The notes under the pieces were generated by a model that worked only from the letters and a program-made list of their open reading frames with translations, had not been told where the DNA came from and did no database searches. A stretch of DNA of 64,000 nt from Humibacillus xanthopallidus (lineage in GTDB: Bacteria > Actinomycetota > Actinomycetes > Actinomycetales > Dermatophilaceae): assembly GCF_006717145.1 (NCBI RefSeq), contig NZ_VFQF01000002.1, positions 434,001-498,000 of the forward strand. Reading direction: 5' to 3'. Positions 10,201 through 18,758 of this stretch are shown piece by piece (within the stretch, counting starts at the first letter, position 1; each line of letters begins with the position of its first letter). The position numbers and the translations under genes were made by a program.

Positions 10201-10261
10201 GGCATCGGCGCAGGTGGTCGCTCTTGGCGAGCGCGGGTACGACGACGGTGAGCTCGGGCAC
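7214..10261 (-). CDS. GT2-GT4 bifunctional glycosyltransferase
   Basis: 1,015 residues. The N-terminal about 230 residues are a GT-A family 2 domain (MPELTVVVPALAKSDHL, TTRAAARNAALARARGAWTTF), although the usual DXD is replaced by the AEKDFV stretch. The middle, about 330-650, is helical with a low-complexity Arg/Gly segment (GDRHRDGRGDGRGG). The C-terminal about 300 residues are a GT4 lobe: VRLHGVDTLSAWLH, LGMVGWGQQVKDPCW, RLLLVGTDFPLS and EGFHIGLVEMAASGAVPVV, the EX7E motif. The GTG start is 6 bases after TAGCCT, fitting a leaderless transcript. It probably decorates or builds the same surface polysaccharide as the neighbouring enzymes. Confidence 0.87.
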   Translation of the reverse strand: MPELTVVVPALAKSDHLRRCLDSLAAQTLAAHRFEVVVTLADDSDAHRAEVAARVAVQLDGISSGPEVVLVAADGTTRAAARNAALARARGAWTTFVAEKDFVGPDYLELLLASAAPDRVAAARVVDVEPDGSLPPGRAPSVVTDLELASSVGAKVYPTSWLLETPFVPSLRHDEDSVLTAHLFGTFERQFSGYDLTPARRGAAYFRSPTPTGTRDLGSRLAVVEQLRTAEPTELVDSLVRQQLGRARSPWAALTTPPRITHPLVVVAGDARSVNAHAGALRLLTQAGYAVRVLHLRGRLADPLRSSHTTHRLAVLPADLPAIEPATASVVSRLLPAEPDRDGQAARANRAGRAARRLTREGLRITRRLAPEVLPARVAAAGAARTDEPATALLHGPRELFVLDAAGDRVVDRLAGRRSGRGERPGDRHRDGRGDGRGGRRSHRRDGGPELAALTLEVAASRTGFSRAEALGLRQASQVLRDAEATGDERSPAALWTGAAYRLVRAGRRAAATQLLDDCLAVAGPAEAEAAGHGALEALIRIDEDGAAAPTLSGEPADVPGVVATCLRHADDALASGDLDRVTFLATIALDLLFARVLHTAAPSSPIVARPTSFLAPLRSSQVGQLLSPVIDPPPERQAAARERTPERPRASARPRVTVLPGAYPKFAGAVVRELEGHAAVEVLDLAARDRRYGNTAVDPVTVRERVAARSAGRPTLDAATAAVLDTDVLFVDWADKGLSLATEHVPDRTRVVVRLHGVDTLSAWLHTARWERVDDAIFPSEHLRLATERALGGRLDGVRQHVVANPVDVGRYALPKLEGAEHTLGMVGWGQQVKDPCWTLDLLERLRAEDDRWRLLLVGTDFPLSSGNGVESRAAERFRSRLLSGGTGGTGGSGLVEAVDFVGYTRSLPEVLQRVGWGVSSSRREGFHIGLVEMAASGAVPVVRDWPVYAEIGGARGLFPDDWVARDAGSAAERVLDLSGRGGWAVAGTEAAAVAAERFAGSTSGDQLRRIILG

Positions 10262-10267
10262 GCGCCG

Positions 10268-10273
10268 AGGCTA
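10268..10273 (-). promoter_or_regulatory. Leaderless-type -10 box for the GT2-GT4 gene
   Basis: TAGCCT, then 6 bases, then GTG; no Shine-Dalgarno can fit between. Confidence 0.55.
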
Positions 10274-10340
10274 GGTGGCACCGCTTACAGTGCGGAGAAC
10301 ACCGCGTGACGAGCACGTGGACGCGAGGAGGTCACCTGCC

Positions 10341-11213
10341 GTGCCCGAGGGCGACACCGTCTGGCGCACCGCGCAGCGGCTCCATGCCGCGCTCGCGGGC
10401 AAGCCGATCGTCGAGGCCGACCTGCGCTGGCCGGAGATCTCCACCGCCGACCTCAGCGGCCGGGAGACGATCGAGGTCGTGAGCCGCGGCAAGCACGTCC
10501 TGCACCGCATCGAGGGTGGGCTCACCCTGCACTCACACCTGCGCATGGAGGGGCAGTGGCGCATCGAGGCGACGCCGGCGCTGGCGGCGCGCTGGCGGCG
10601 CAACCCGCAGCTGCGGGCGCTCGTGTCCGCGGCCGACTGGACCGCCCTCGGCCTCCGGCTCGGCATGCTCGACCTCGTGCCGACGGGCCGCGAGGGCGAC
10701 CTCGTGGGTCACCTCGGGCCCGACGTGCTCGGCCCCGACTGGGACGCCGCGCAGGCCGTCGACAACCTCGCCCGTGCGCACGTGCCGATCGGGCAGGCCC
10801 TGCTCGACCAGCGCAACCTCGCGGGCGTCGGCACGATGTGGTGCGCCGAGACGCTCTTCCTCGAGAAGCTGCCGCCGTGGACCCTCGCCGACGGGCTCGA
10901 CCGCGCCGTGCTCGAACGGGTCGTCGCGCGCGCACACCGGCTCATCGACAACGGCAAGAACCACGCTGTGCAGTCGAGCACCGGTTCCCACCGGCTCGAC
11001 GATGCGCACTACGTCCACGCCCGCAGCGGCCGGCCCTGCCGGAGGTGCGGCACGACGGTGCGCGTGGCGCCGATCGGGGTGCCGCCGCAGGAGCGCACGA
11101 TGTTCTACTGCCCGAGCTGCCAGGGCGGCCTCGGGCCGACCGACGACGGTCGTGCGCAGCGGCCGCTCGGAGCCGAGGGCCGGTCGGCGACCGGCCGCAG
11201 GGTGGTGCGCTGA
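10341..11213 (+). CDS. nei2: Fpg/Nei family DNA glycosylase (Nei2-like)
   Basis: 290 residues. After removal of the initiator Met, Pro-Glu (MPEGDTVWR) form the catalytic N-terminus that makes a Schiff base with the abasic sugar. The helix-two-turn-helix region includes NLAGVGTMWCAETLFL, and the C-terminal zinc finger reads CRRCGTTV...FYCPSC with four Cys. The PEGDTVWR start and the finger spacing match the actinobacterial Nei2 branch of endonuclease VIII, which excises oxidised pyrimidines. The GTG is preceded by GAGGAGG at 9 bases; the longer upstream frame would destroy the required N-terminal Pro. It is divergent from the glycosyltransferase gene. Confidence 0.93.
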   Translation: MPEGDTVWRTAQRLHAALAGKPIVEADLRWPEISTADLSGRETIEVVSRGKHVLHRIEGGLTLHSHLRMEGQWRIEATPALAARWRRNPQLRALVSAADWTALGLRLGMLDLVPTGREGDLVGHLGPDVLGPDWDAAQAVDNLARAHVPIGQALLDQRNLAGVGTMWCAETLFLEKLPPWTLADGLDRAVLERVVARAHRLIDNGKNHAVQSSTGSHRLDDAHYVHARSGRPCRRCGTTVRVAPIGVPPQERTMFYCPSCQGGLGPTDDGRAQRPLGAEGRSATGRRVVR

Positions 11214-11379
11214 CCCGCACGGGGTCGTGCGCTGTGACGGGCACGGGGTCGTGCGCTCACGGGGTCGGGCCAAAACCGTGCCGGTGTCGGCGGGCCGTCC
11301 TAGTGTGGATGGTCGAGACCGGCAGACCGCTCGGTCCCGCCCAGTCCCGCTCGAGACCCCGACCCCGAAGGAGTGCGTC
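11214..11379 (+). other. Intergenic region with a short direct repeat and a promoter-like box
   Basis: GCACGGGGTCGTGCGCT occurs at 11218 and again at 11241, each able to form a 4-bp hairpin; this may weakly terminate nei2. TAGTGT at 11301-11306 is a good -10 candidate for the VOC gene, giving a leader with the AAGGAG ribosome site near 11368. Confidence 0.4.
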
Positions 11380-11793
11380 ATGGCCTCTCGACTCAACCCC
11401 TACATCAGCTTCCGCGACAACGCCCGTGAGGCGATGGAGTTCTACCAGAGCGTCTTCGGTGGCGAGCTCAACGTCAGCACGTTCGGCGAGTTCGGCGCCC
11501 CCGAGGGCACGCCCCCCGACGGCATCATGCACGCGCAGCTCAACACGCCGAGCGGCTACACCATCATGGCGGCCGACACCCCGGCGGGCATGAGCCACAA
11601 CCCCGGCGACACGATGAGCGTCAGCCTGAGCGGCGACGACGGCGACGACCTCCGCGGCTACTTCGCCAAGCTCTCCGAGGGCGGCAGCGTCAGCGTGCCG
11701 CTCGAGAAGCAGATGTGGGGTGATGAGTTCGGCATGGTGACCGACCGGTTCGGCGTCGGCTGGATGGTCAACATCGCCGGCGCCCCGGCCTGA
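11380..11793 (+). CDS. VOC superfamily (PhnB-like) protein
   Basis: 137 residues. It begins SRLNPYISFRDNAREAMEFYQSVFGGEL, the standard opening of PhnB-like glyoxalase/bleomycin-resistance-fold proteins, and ends WGDEFGMVTDRFGVGWMVNI. The length is normal for a single-chain protein of two beta-alpha-beta repeats. Members are annotated variously as 3-demethylubiquinone methyltransferase-like, which is an old mis-transfer, so no reaction is assigned here. The ATG follows AAGGAG by 6 bases. It stands alone between nei2 and the convergent kinase gene. Confidence 0.9.
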   Translation: MASRLNPYISFRDNAREAMEFYQSVFGGELNVSTFGEFGAPEGTPPDGIMHAQLNTPSGYTIMAADTPAGMSHNPGDTMSVSLSGDDGDDLRGYFAKLSEGGSVSVPLEKQMWGDEFGMVTDRFGVGWMVNIAGAPA

Positions 11794-11827
11794 CTGCCGG
11801 CGCTGCTGTCGCCCGGCGCGGCTCTGG

Positions 11828-12775
11828 TCAGCCCCGCAGCCGGGCGAGCTCGGCGGCCAGCTCGCCCGGGCTGACGAAGCTCGTGTGCGTGCCTTCGGTG
11901 CCGCATGCCCAGGCTCCGGCCACCGCGCCGGACAGGGCTGCCGACCGGGCGCCCCTGCCGGCCAGCCAGGCCGACAGGAAGCCGGCGACGTAGGCGTCGC
12001 CCGCGCCGTTCGAGTCGACGGCCGGCCGTCCGGGCACGTCGACCGCGGGCACCGCGAAGCGGCCACCCTCACGCACGGTGACGCGGCTGCCGCGGGCGCC
12101 GTCCATGACGATGACGACCCGCGCCCGTCCCCGGTCCAGCACGTCGGCGACGACGGCGTCCTCGACCCCCTCGAGGCGTGCGCCTGACACGAAGACGAGG
12201 TCGGCGGCCCGGGCGAACGGCCGGTGGTGGGGGTTGCTGCCGTCCCAGTCGTGCAGGTCGGTCGAGGTCGTCAGGCCGCGCCCGGTCGCGTCGTCCAGCG
12301 CTGCCACCGTCCACGGCATGATCGACGCGTGCACGTGCCGGGCGGCGGCGACCGCGTCGCGCCACAGCGCGGCGTCGGGCTCGAGGTCGTAGGGGTGGCG
12401 CGGGTCGTAGAACGACATCCGCCGCCCTTGGGGGTCGACGAGGTTGACCGCCCGCCGGGTGCCCGACGGATGCACGACGTGGTCGAAGCGGACACCTTCG
12501 GCGGCCAGCCGCTCGGTGACCATCCGACCCTCGGCGTCGTCGCCGATGACGTCGACGAAGTGCGTGACGAGCCCGAGGTGGTGGCAGCCCAGCGCGACCC
12601 CGGTGCCGGTGTGTCCGACGACCGTCCGGATCGGCGGCACCACGTGCGAGTCGGCGAGGGGCACCGGCAGAGCCTCGACCCGCACGATCGTGTCGACGCC
12701 GGCGCCACCGACGACGAGCACGTCGGTCTGCACGTCGGTCTGCACGTCGGGGGCCCGGGGCGGCGTGGTCGTCAC
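11828..12775 (-). CDS. PfkB-family (ribokinase-like) carbohydrate kinase
   Basis: 315 residues. The N-terminal signature region reads VLVVGGAGVDTIVRVE, and the C-terminal PfkB signature is VDSNGAGDAYVAGFLSAWL, where the Asp of GAGD is the catalytic base. It phosphorylates a sugar or nucleoside-like substrate with ATP; the substrate cannot be deduced. A small in-frame repeat QTDVQTD (a 12-base direct repeat) sits just before the first strand. The GTG start overlaps the stop of the upstream lipoprotein gene as GTGA, so the two are co-translated although a functional link is not obvious. Convergent with the VOC gene, with 34 bases between. Confidence 0.92.
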   Translation of the reverse strand: MTTTPPRAPDVQTDVQTDVLVVGGAGVDTIVRVEALPVPLADSHVVPPIRTVVGHTGTGVALGCHHLGLVTHFVDVIGDDAEGRMVTERLAAEGVRFDHVVHPSGTRRAVNLVDPQGRRMSFYDPRHPYDLEPDAALWRDAVAAARHVHASIMPWTVAALDDATGRGLTTSTDLHDWDGSNPHHRPFARAADLVFVSGARLEGVEDAVVADVLDRGRARVVIVMDGARGSRVTVREGGRFAVPAVDVPGRPAVDSNGAGDAYVAGFLSAWLAGRGARSAALSGAVAGAWACGTEGTHTSFVSPGELAAELARLRG

Positions 12776-14052
12776 GGGCGCGTCACGCCGAGGATGCCGA
12801 GGCACATCTCGTCGGTCGTTCCCTCGCCCCACACGACATACCGCTCCGGTATGCCGCGCAGCTCGGGCAGCTTGTCGCGCCAGGCCTGGTCGTGGGTGCA
12901 GGTCACCTGCAGGCGGTCGCCGGGCTTGATGGCGGTGGCCGGGATGGAGACGGCGCCCTGGTTGTCGAAGTCCCAGACCTTGGTGTCGAGCAGGGTGCGT
13001 GCCTTGGGCGTGCCGGGGTTGAGGTCGATGCGGATGCTCGACCCGAGGCGGTGCATGTGACCGGCGACGGTGCGCACGGTCGCCGGCTGCTGCACCGTGC
13101 GGGAGCACGACTGCGTCGCACCGGGCGTGGGCGTGAAGGTGCCGTCGCAGAGCAGCAGGAGCCCCGCGACCATGCGCCCCGCGTTCGCGCCGAAGCGTGC
13201 TGAGACGTCGAGCACGGCGGCATCCCGGTTGCAGAGCGGGCCCGAGTGACCTGCCCTGCAGGGCAGCTCGACCGGCGCGGGCAGGAGCATCGTGTCGAGC
13301 GGCGTCAGCGCCTTGGTCGAGATGCGCAGGTCGACGGCGGTGCGGTCGGGCGTCGCGCCGTGCAGCAGGTTGTAGTGCACCTGCAGGACGAGCAGCGAGC
13401 CCTTCGGCAGCGGGATGCCGATGTCGGGGTCGAGCAGCCGCTCGGTGCCGCCCGGCGCCCAGGCCCCGACCCACGGTGCGTCGTCGAGCATCGAGCCCTG
13501 TGAGCCGAGCCCGGTGCCGCCGAAGCACGTCCAGCCGTCGCCGGGAGTCTCCGCGTCTCGCTGGCGAGCGGCAGCGGCCTGGCTGGGCGGCACCCGGTAG
13601 AGGATGACGTGGTGCACCTCGGCGGGCTGGCCCGGCGCGATGTCGAAGCCGGTGACGAAGGAGTCGCGCGCGATCTTCGGGTCGAGGACGAAGCAGCGGT
13701 AGTCATCGGTGCCGCCGCTCGGTGCCTTCGGGGTGTAGGGGGCCGGAACCGCGACGCTGCGCAGCGACTCCCCGGGACGCAGGGCGGCCGGAGCAGCCTT
13801 GGGAGTGGACGAAGCCCCGTGCCCGGAGGCCCCGGACTGCCCTGCGCCAGAAGCCTGCCCGGATGAAAGCCCGGACGCGTGGCCTGAAGGGTCACCGGCT
13901 GACGTCGGGTGCCCGGTGGCGCCGTGGGTGGCTCCCGCGTGGCCGTCGAGGCGCGACTGCGCGGCGAGGTTGGGGCTGCCGCAGCCTGCGGCCAGCAGCG
14001 CGGCCACGGCCAGGGCCGCGCCGAACGGGGCGAGGCGCCGTCGGGTCGTCAC
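12772..14052 (-). CDS. Secreted lipoprotein with copper type II monooxygenase-like fold
   Basis: 426 residues. A lipoprotein signal peptide ends LLAAGCGS, with the lipidated Cys near residue 24. A 60-residue Gly/Ser/His-rich linker follows. The rest resembles the two domains of peptidylglycine alpha-hydroxylating/dopamine beta-monooxygenases: VHHVILYRV and VHYN in the first half, and HMHRLGSSIRI, VTCTHD and a Met in TTDEMCLGIL near the end, matching the His-X-His and Met copper ligands. Many Cys suggest disulfides. It should sit on the outer face of the membrane; its substrate is unknown and enzyme activity is inferred only from ligand-like residues. The GTG start is 6 bases after TACACT (leaderless type). 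It overlaps the PfkB gene (GTGA). Confidence 0.8.
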   Translation of the reverse strand: MTTRRRLAPFGAALAVAALLAAGCGSPNLAAQSRLDGHAGATHGATGHPTSAGDPSGHASGLSSGQASGAGQSGASGHGASSTPKAAPAALRPGESLRSVAVPAPYTPKAPSGGTDDYRCFVLDPKIARDSFVTGFDIAPGQPAEVHHVILYRVPPSQAAAARQRDAETPGDGWTCFGGTGLGSQGSMLDDAPWVGAWAPGGTERLLDPDIGIPLPKGSLLVLQVHYNLLHGATPDRTAVDLRISTKALTPLDTMLLPAPVELPCRAGHSGPLCNRDAAVLDVSARFGANAGRMVAGLLLLCDGTFTPTPGATQSCSRTVQQPATVRTVAGHMHRLGSSIRIDLNPGTPKARTLLDTKVWDFDNQGAVSIPATAIKPGDRLQVTCTHDQAWRDKLPELRGIPERYVVWGEGTTDEMCLGILGVTRP

Positions 14053-14058
14053 CGCACC

Positions 14059-14064
14059 AGTGTA
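14059..14064 (-). promoter_or_regulatory. Leaderless-type -10 box for the copper lipoprotein
   Basis: TACACT, 6 bases, then GTG. Confidence 0.55.
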
Positions 14065-14071
14065 GGAAGCC

Positions 14072-15796
14072 TCAGGGACTCTCGGGTGTCCTGCTGACCG
14101 GGATCCGCCGGGCGTCGGGCGCGCTGAGCCGCTCGGCGTTGGCCTCGGAGTCGGCCAGCTCCTTCTGCGACTCGAGCTCGGCCTCGACGCGTGCGAGGTA
14201 GGAGGCGACTGCCCGGGCCACGTCGTCGTCGGTCCAGCCGAAGATGGGAGCGACGAGCCGGGCGGCGGCGTCGGCGCTCTCGGTGCCGCGGTGGGGCGTC
14301 TCGATCGAGATGCGGGTGCGGCGGGCGAGGATGTCGTCGAGGTGGAGGGCGCCCTCGTGCGTCACGGCGTAGACGACCTCGACCTTGAGGTACTCCTCCG
14401 CCCCGGGCAGCGGCTCGAAGAGGCTGCGGTCGCCCTCGGCGAGCGCGAAGAGCTCGTGGACGAGCGACCCGTAGCGCTGGAGCAGGTGGTTGATCCGCCA
14501 CACCGGCAGGTCCTGGTGCCGGGCGAGCCGGTCGACCTGGTTGACGAGGGCGGGGTAGCCCTCGGCGCCGGAGAGCGGGATGAACTCGGTGACGCTGTCG
14601 GAGACGTCGCCGCCGATGTCCTCGCGCGCGGCGTCGACGGCGTCGGCCGCCATGACGCGGTAGGTCGTGTACTTGCCGCCCGCGATCGAGATCAGGCCCG
14701 GCTGCGGACGGGCGACGGCGTGCTCGCGGGAGAGCTGGCTCGTGTCCTCGCTCTCGCCCGAGAGCAGCGGGCGCAGTCCGGCATAGACGCCCTGGATGTC
14801 GTCGTGGGTGAGGGGCACGTTGAGCACTGCGTTGAGGTGCTCGAGGATGTAGTCGATGTCGGCGCGGGTCGCGGCGGGGTGCGCGAGGTCGAGGTCCCAC
14901 TCCGTGTCGGTCGTGCCGATGATCCAGTGGGTACCCCACGGGATGACGAAGAGCACCGACTTCTCGGTGCGCAGGATGAGGCCGGTCTCGGAGTTGATGC
15001 GGTCGCGGGCGACGACGATGTGCACGCCCTTGGAGGCCTGCACGTGGAAGCGCCCACGCCCGCCCGCCATCGTCTGGATGTCGTCGGTCCACACCCCGGT
15101 GCAGTTGATGACGACGGAGGAGTGCACCTCGACGCGCTCGCCGGTCTCGACGTCCTCGACGACCGCGCCGACGACCCGCTCGCCGGCACGGAGCAGGTCG
15201 ACGACGCGGGCGGAGGAGAGCACCGTCGCGCCGTATGCCGCGGCCGTGCGGACCGTCATCATCGTGTGGCGGGCGTCGTCCGCCTGGGCGTCGTAGTAGA
15301 GCAGCGCGCCGGTCAGGGCGTCGCGCTTGAGCGACGGAGCGAGCCGCAGGGCGCCGGTGCGGGTCAGCTGCTTGTGCCGGGGCGTCGACCGGGCGCCGCC
15401 CATGGAGTCGTAGAGCGTGAGTCCTGCTGTGACGTAAGGACGCTCCCAGCCCCGGCCGGTCAGGGGGTAGAGGAACGACACGGGTCGCACGAGGTGCGGA
15501 GCGATGCGCGTGAGCATGAGCTCACGCTCCTTGAGGGCCTCGCGCACGAGGTCGAAGTTCATCTGTTCGAGGTAGCGCAGGCCGCCGTGGAAGAGCTTCG
15601 ACGAGCGCGAGGACGTGCCGGAGGCGAAGTCGCGCTGCTCGACGAGGGCCACGGAGAGCCCGCGGGTGGCGGCGTCCAGTGCCGTGCCGGCCCCGGTGAC
15701 GCCGCCGCCGACGACGAGCACGTCGAACTTCTTCGTCGCCAGGCGCTTCCATGCCGTGGCGCGGTAGTCACCGTTCAGGCGGACCGGACTCGTCAT
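14072..15796 (-). CDS. glpD: Aerobic glycerol-3-phosphate dehydrogenase (FAD)
   Basis: 574 residues. It oxidises glycerol-3-phosphate to dihydroxyacetone phosphate and passes electrons to quinone at the membrane. The N-terminal FAD-binding motif is [23 protein letters not shown], followed by [17 protein letters not shown], characteristic of GlpD. The C-terminal DAO_C domain runs from about residue 400. The ATG is preceded by GGAGG. It is divergent from glycerol kinase with only 69 bases between start codons, so the two enzymes of glycerol use are likely controlled together. Confidence 0.96.
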   Translation of the reverse strand: MTSPVRLNGDYRATAWKRLATKKFDVLVVGGGVTGAGTALDAATRGLSVALVEQRDFASGTSSRSSKLFHGGLRYLEQMNFDLVREALKERELMLTRIAPHLVRPVSFLYPLTGRGWERPYVTAGLTLYDSMGGARSTPRHKQLTRTGALRLAPSLKRDALTGALLYYDAQADDARHTMMTVRTAAAYGATVLSSARVVDLLRAGERVVGAVVEDVETGERVEVHSSVVINCTGVWTDDIQTMAGGRGRFHVQASKGVHIVVARDRINSETGLILRTEKSVLFVIPWGTHWIIGTTDTEWDLDLAHPAATRADIDYILEHLNAVLNVPLTHDDIQGVYAGLRPLLSGESEDTSQLSREHAVARPQPGLISIAGGKYTTYRVMAADAVDAAREDIGGDVSDSVTEFIPLSGAEGYPALVNQVDRLARHQDLPVWRINHLLQRYGSLVHELFALAEGDRSLFEPLPGAEEYLKVEVVYAVTHEGALHLDDILARRTRISIETPHRGTESADAAARLVAPIFGWTDDDVARAVASYLARVEAELESQKELADSEANAERLSAPDARRIPVSRTPESP

Positions 15797-15852
15797 GCGG
15801 AAACCTCCAGCCGTTGTGCCGAGGGCTCCACCCTAACCACGCCTGCCTTCGA

Positions 15853-15858
15853 TAGGTT
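15853..15858 (+). promoter_or_regulatory. Leaderless-type -10 box for glpK
   Basis: TAGGTT, 7 bases, then ATG. The same hexamer at the same distance precedes the ankyrin gene at 18031. Confidence 0.55.
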
Positions 15859-15865
15859 CGGGGCC

Positions 15866-17392
<1,527 letters not shown>

Positions 17393-17442
17393 CGGCATAC
17401 CTGCTCGGCGGACCCCAGCCGCCTCGGCGCGGGTGTCGGAGG

Positions 17443-17934
17443 TCAGGCCAGGGCCGCGATCACGGCGTCGTAGTCGGGCTCCTGGCCGATGGTCGGCACG
17501 ACCTGCGTGTGCGTGATGATGCCCTCCGCGTCGATGACGACGACCGCGCGCGCGAGCAGCCCGCGGAAGGCGCCGTTGTTCATCGCGACCCCGTAGTCCT
17601 CGCCGAAGTGCGAGCGGAACGTCGAGGTGACGAGGACGTTGTCGATGCCCTCTGCCCCGCAGAAGCGGTTCAGTGCGAAGGGAAGGTCGGCCGAGACGCA
17701 GATGACCGTTGTGTCCTCGAGGCCGGCGGCGAGCTCGTTGAAGCGGCGCACGCTCGCGGCGCAGACGCCGGTGTCGATGCTGGGGAAGATGTTGAGCACC
17801 ACGCGAGTGCCGTGCGGCAGCGTCACGTCGTGCAGGTCAGAGCCCGTGAGGGTGAACTCCGGAGCGATGTCTCCCACGGCGGGGAGCTCTCCGACGGTGT
17901 GGACCTCGGTGTCGCCGAGACGGGTGGTTGCTAT
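17443..17934 (-). CDS. tpx: Thiol peroxidase; family-consistent start is an ATA codon
   Basis: An atypical 2-Cys peroxiredoxin reducing peroxides in the cytoplasm. The peroxidatic Cys lies in SIDTGVCAASVRRFNE and the resolving Cys in ALNRFCGAEG, both as in Mycobacterium Tpx. The first canonical start in frame (GTG, 17877) would remove the conserved N-terminus: codons upstream read ATTRLGDTEVHTVGELPAVG, which lines up with the Tpx start MAQITLRGN..NTVGELPAVG. The codon in the Met position is ATA (17932-17934), and an in-frame TAG lies just three codons further up (TAG AAC CGT TGC ATA). TAGAAC ends 6 bases before ATA, the same layout as the leaderless genes here. With ATA the protein has 163 residues; with GTG, 144. 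Confidence 0.88.
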   Translation of the reverse strand: MATTRLGDTEVHTVGELPAVGDIAPEFTLTGSDLHDVTLPHGTRVVLNIFPSIDTGVCAASVRRFNELAAGLEDTTVICVSADLPFALNRFCGAEGIDNVLVTSTFRSHFGEDYGVAMNNGAFRGLLARAVVVIDAEGIITHTQVVPTIGQEPDYDAVIAALA

Positions 17935-17940
17935 GCAACG

Positions 17941-17946
17941 GTTCTA
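17941..17946 (-). promoter_or_regulatory. Possible -10 box for tpx
   Basis: TAGAAC, 6 bases before the ATA codon; it departs from TANNNT at the last base. Confidence 0.35.
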
Positions 17947-18017
17947 GCATCCGGGCGCCGCGGGCGCGCGGCGCGTCCGTCGACGGCGGCCGGTGCACCG
18001 CCACCCCGTGCTCCGCG

Positions 18018-18023
18018 TAGGTT
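18018..18023 (+). promoter_or_regulatory. Leaderless-type -10 box for the ankyrin gene
   Basis: TAGGTT, 7 bases, then ATG at 18031. Confidence 0.55.
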
Positions 18024-18030
18024 GTCCCCC

Positions 18031-18447
18031 ATGACGGAGCAGACGGGCCCGCCGCTCGACCCGGAGCAGACCCGACAGGTGGTCGCGATGGCCATGGAGC
18101 TCGCGCGCGAGGGCCGCACGGAGGACCTCGTCGACCTCGTCGACCACGGCCTGCCGGTCGACGTCTTCGACGGGGCAGGCAACACCGTCCTCATGCTCGC
18201 TGCCTACCACGGCCACCCCGAGACGGTGGCCGCCCTCGTCGAGCGCGGCGCCGACGTCGACCGCTGCAACGCCCGTGACCAGTCGCCGGTCGCCGGCGCA
18301 CTCTTCAAGGGCGAGGACGAGGTCGTGCGTCTCCTCGTCGAGGCCGGCGCAGACCTCGATGCCGGCAGCCCGAGCGGGCGTGCCACGGCGGAGCTCTTCG
18401 GCCAGCAGCACCTCATCGAGCCCGAGGAGGTGGCACGCCGTGGCTGA
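18031..18447 (+). CDS. Ankyrin-repeat protein
   Basis: 138 residues with about three ankyrin repeats; the clearest are GNTVLMLAAYHGHPETVAALVERGADV and the next unit with VVRLLVEAGADL. No catalytic domain or signal peptide, so it is probably a cytoplasmic binding protein with unknown partner. It sits beside tpx (divergent), an arrangement like the ankyrin proteins found beside catalase or peroxidase genes elsewhere, which hints at a role in oxidative stress, but that is inference. Its stop overlaps the start of the next small membrane protein by 8 bases. Confidence 0.88.
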   Translation: MTEQTGPPLDPEQTRQVVAMAMELAREGRTEDLVDLVDHGLPVDVFDGAGNTVLMLAAYHGHPETVAALVERGADVDRCNARDQSPVAGALFKGEDEVVRLLVEAGADLDAGSPSGRATAELFGQQHLIEPEEVARRG

Positions 18448-18691
18448 CCCGCAGCAGTCGACCGGGGCGGGCACCCGCTTCGTCATCAACATGATCGGGG
18501 TGGTGGGGCTCGTCTTCGGCGTGCTGCCGATCGTGCGCTACCTCCTGCAGCTCGACTTCTTCGGGTTCACGACCGCGCCCTACGACTGGCTGCAGCTCGA
18601 GGGCGCCGCGCGGTTCCTGCCGCCCGCCATGGTCCTCGTCGTCTGCATCGTCGCGGCCTACCTGCTCGAGAAGCGGCTCGAGCGCAGCTGA
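18440..18691 (+). CDS. Small membrane protein, two transmembrane segments
   Basis: 83 residues with two hydrophobic segments (about 17-36, NMIGVVGLVFGVLPIVRYLL, and about 58-77, FLPPAMVLVVCIVAAYLL) joined by a loop FGFTTAPYDWLQLEG. I do not recognise the family. The GTG start lies inside the 3' end of the ankyrin gene (8-base overlap), which indicates translational coupling and perhaps a joint function. High third-position GC supports coding. Confidence 0.75.
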   Translation: MADPQQSTGAGTRFVINMIGVVGLVFGVLPIVRYLLQLDFFGFTTAPYDWLQLEGAARFLPPAMVLVVCIVAAYLLEKRLERS

Positions 18692-18758
18692 CGCTCCGCC
18701 GTCCCAAGGTTGGACGGTGGCTGACGGTTCAACCACCGCAGCGTGATGTGATGTGGGC

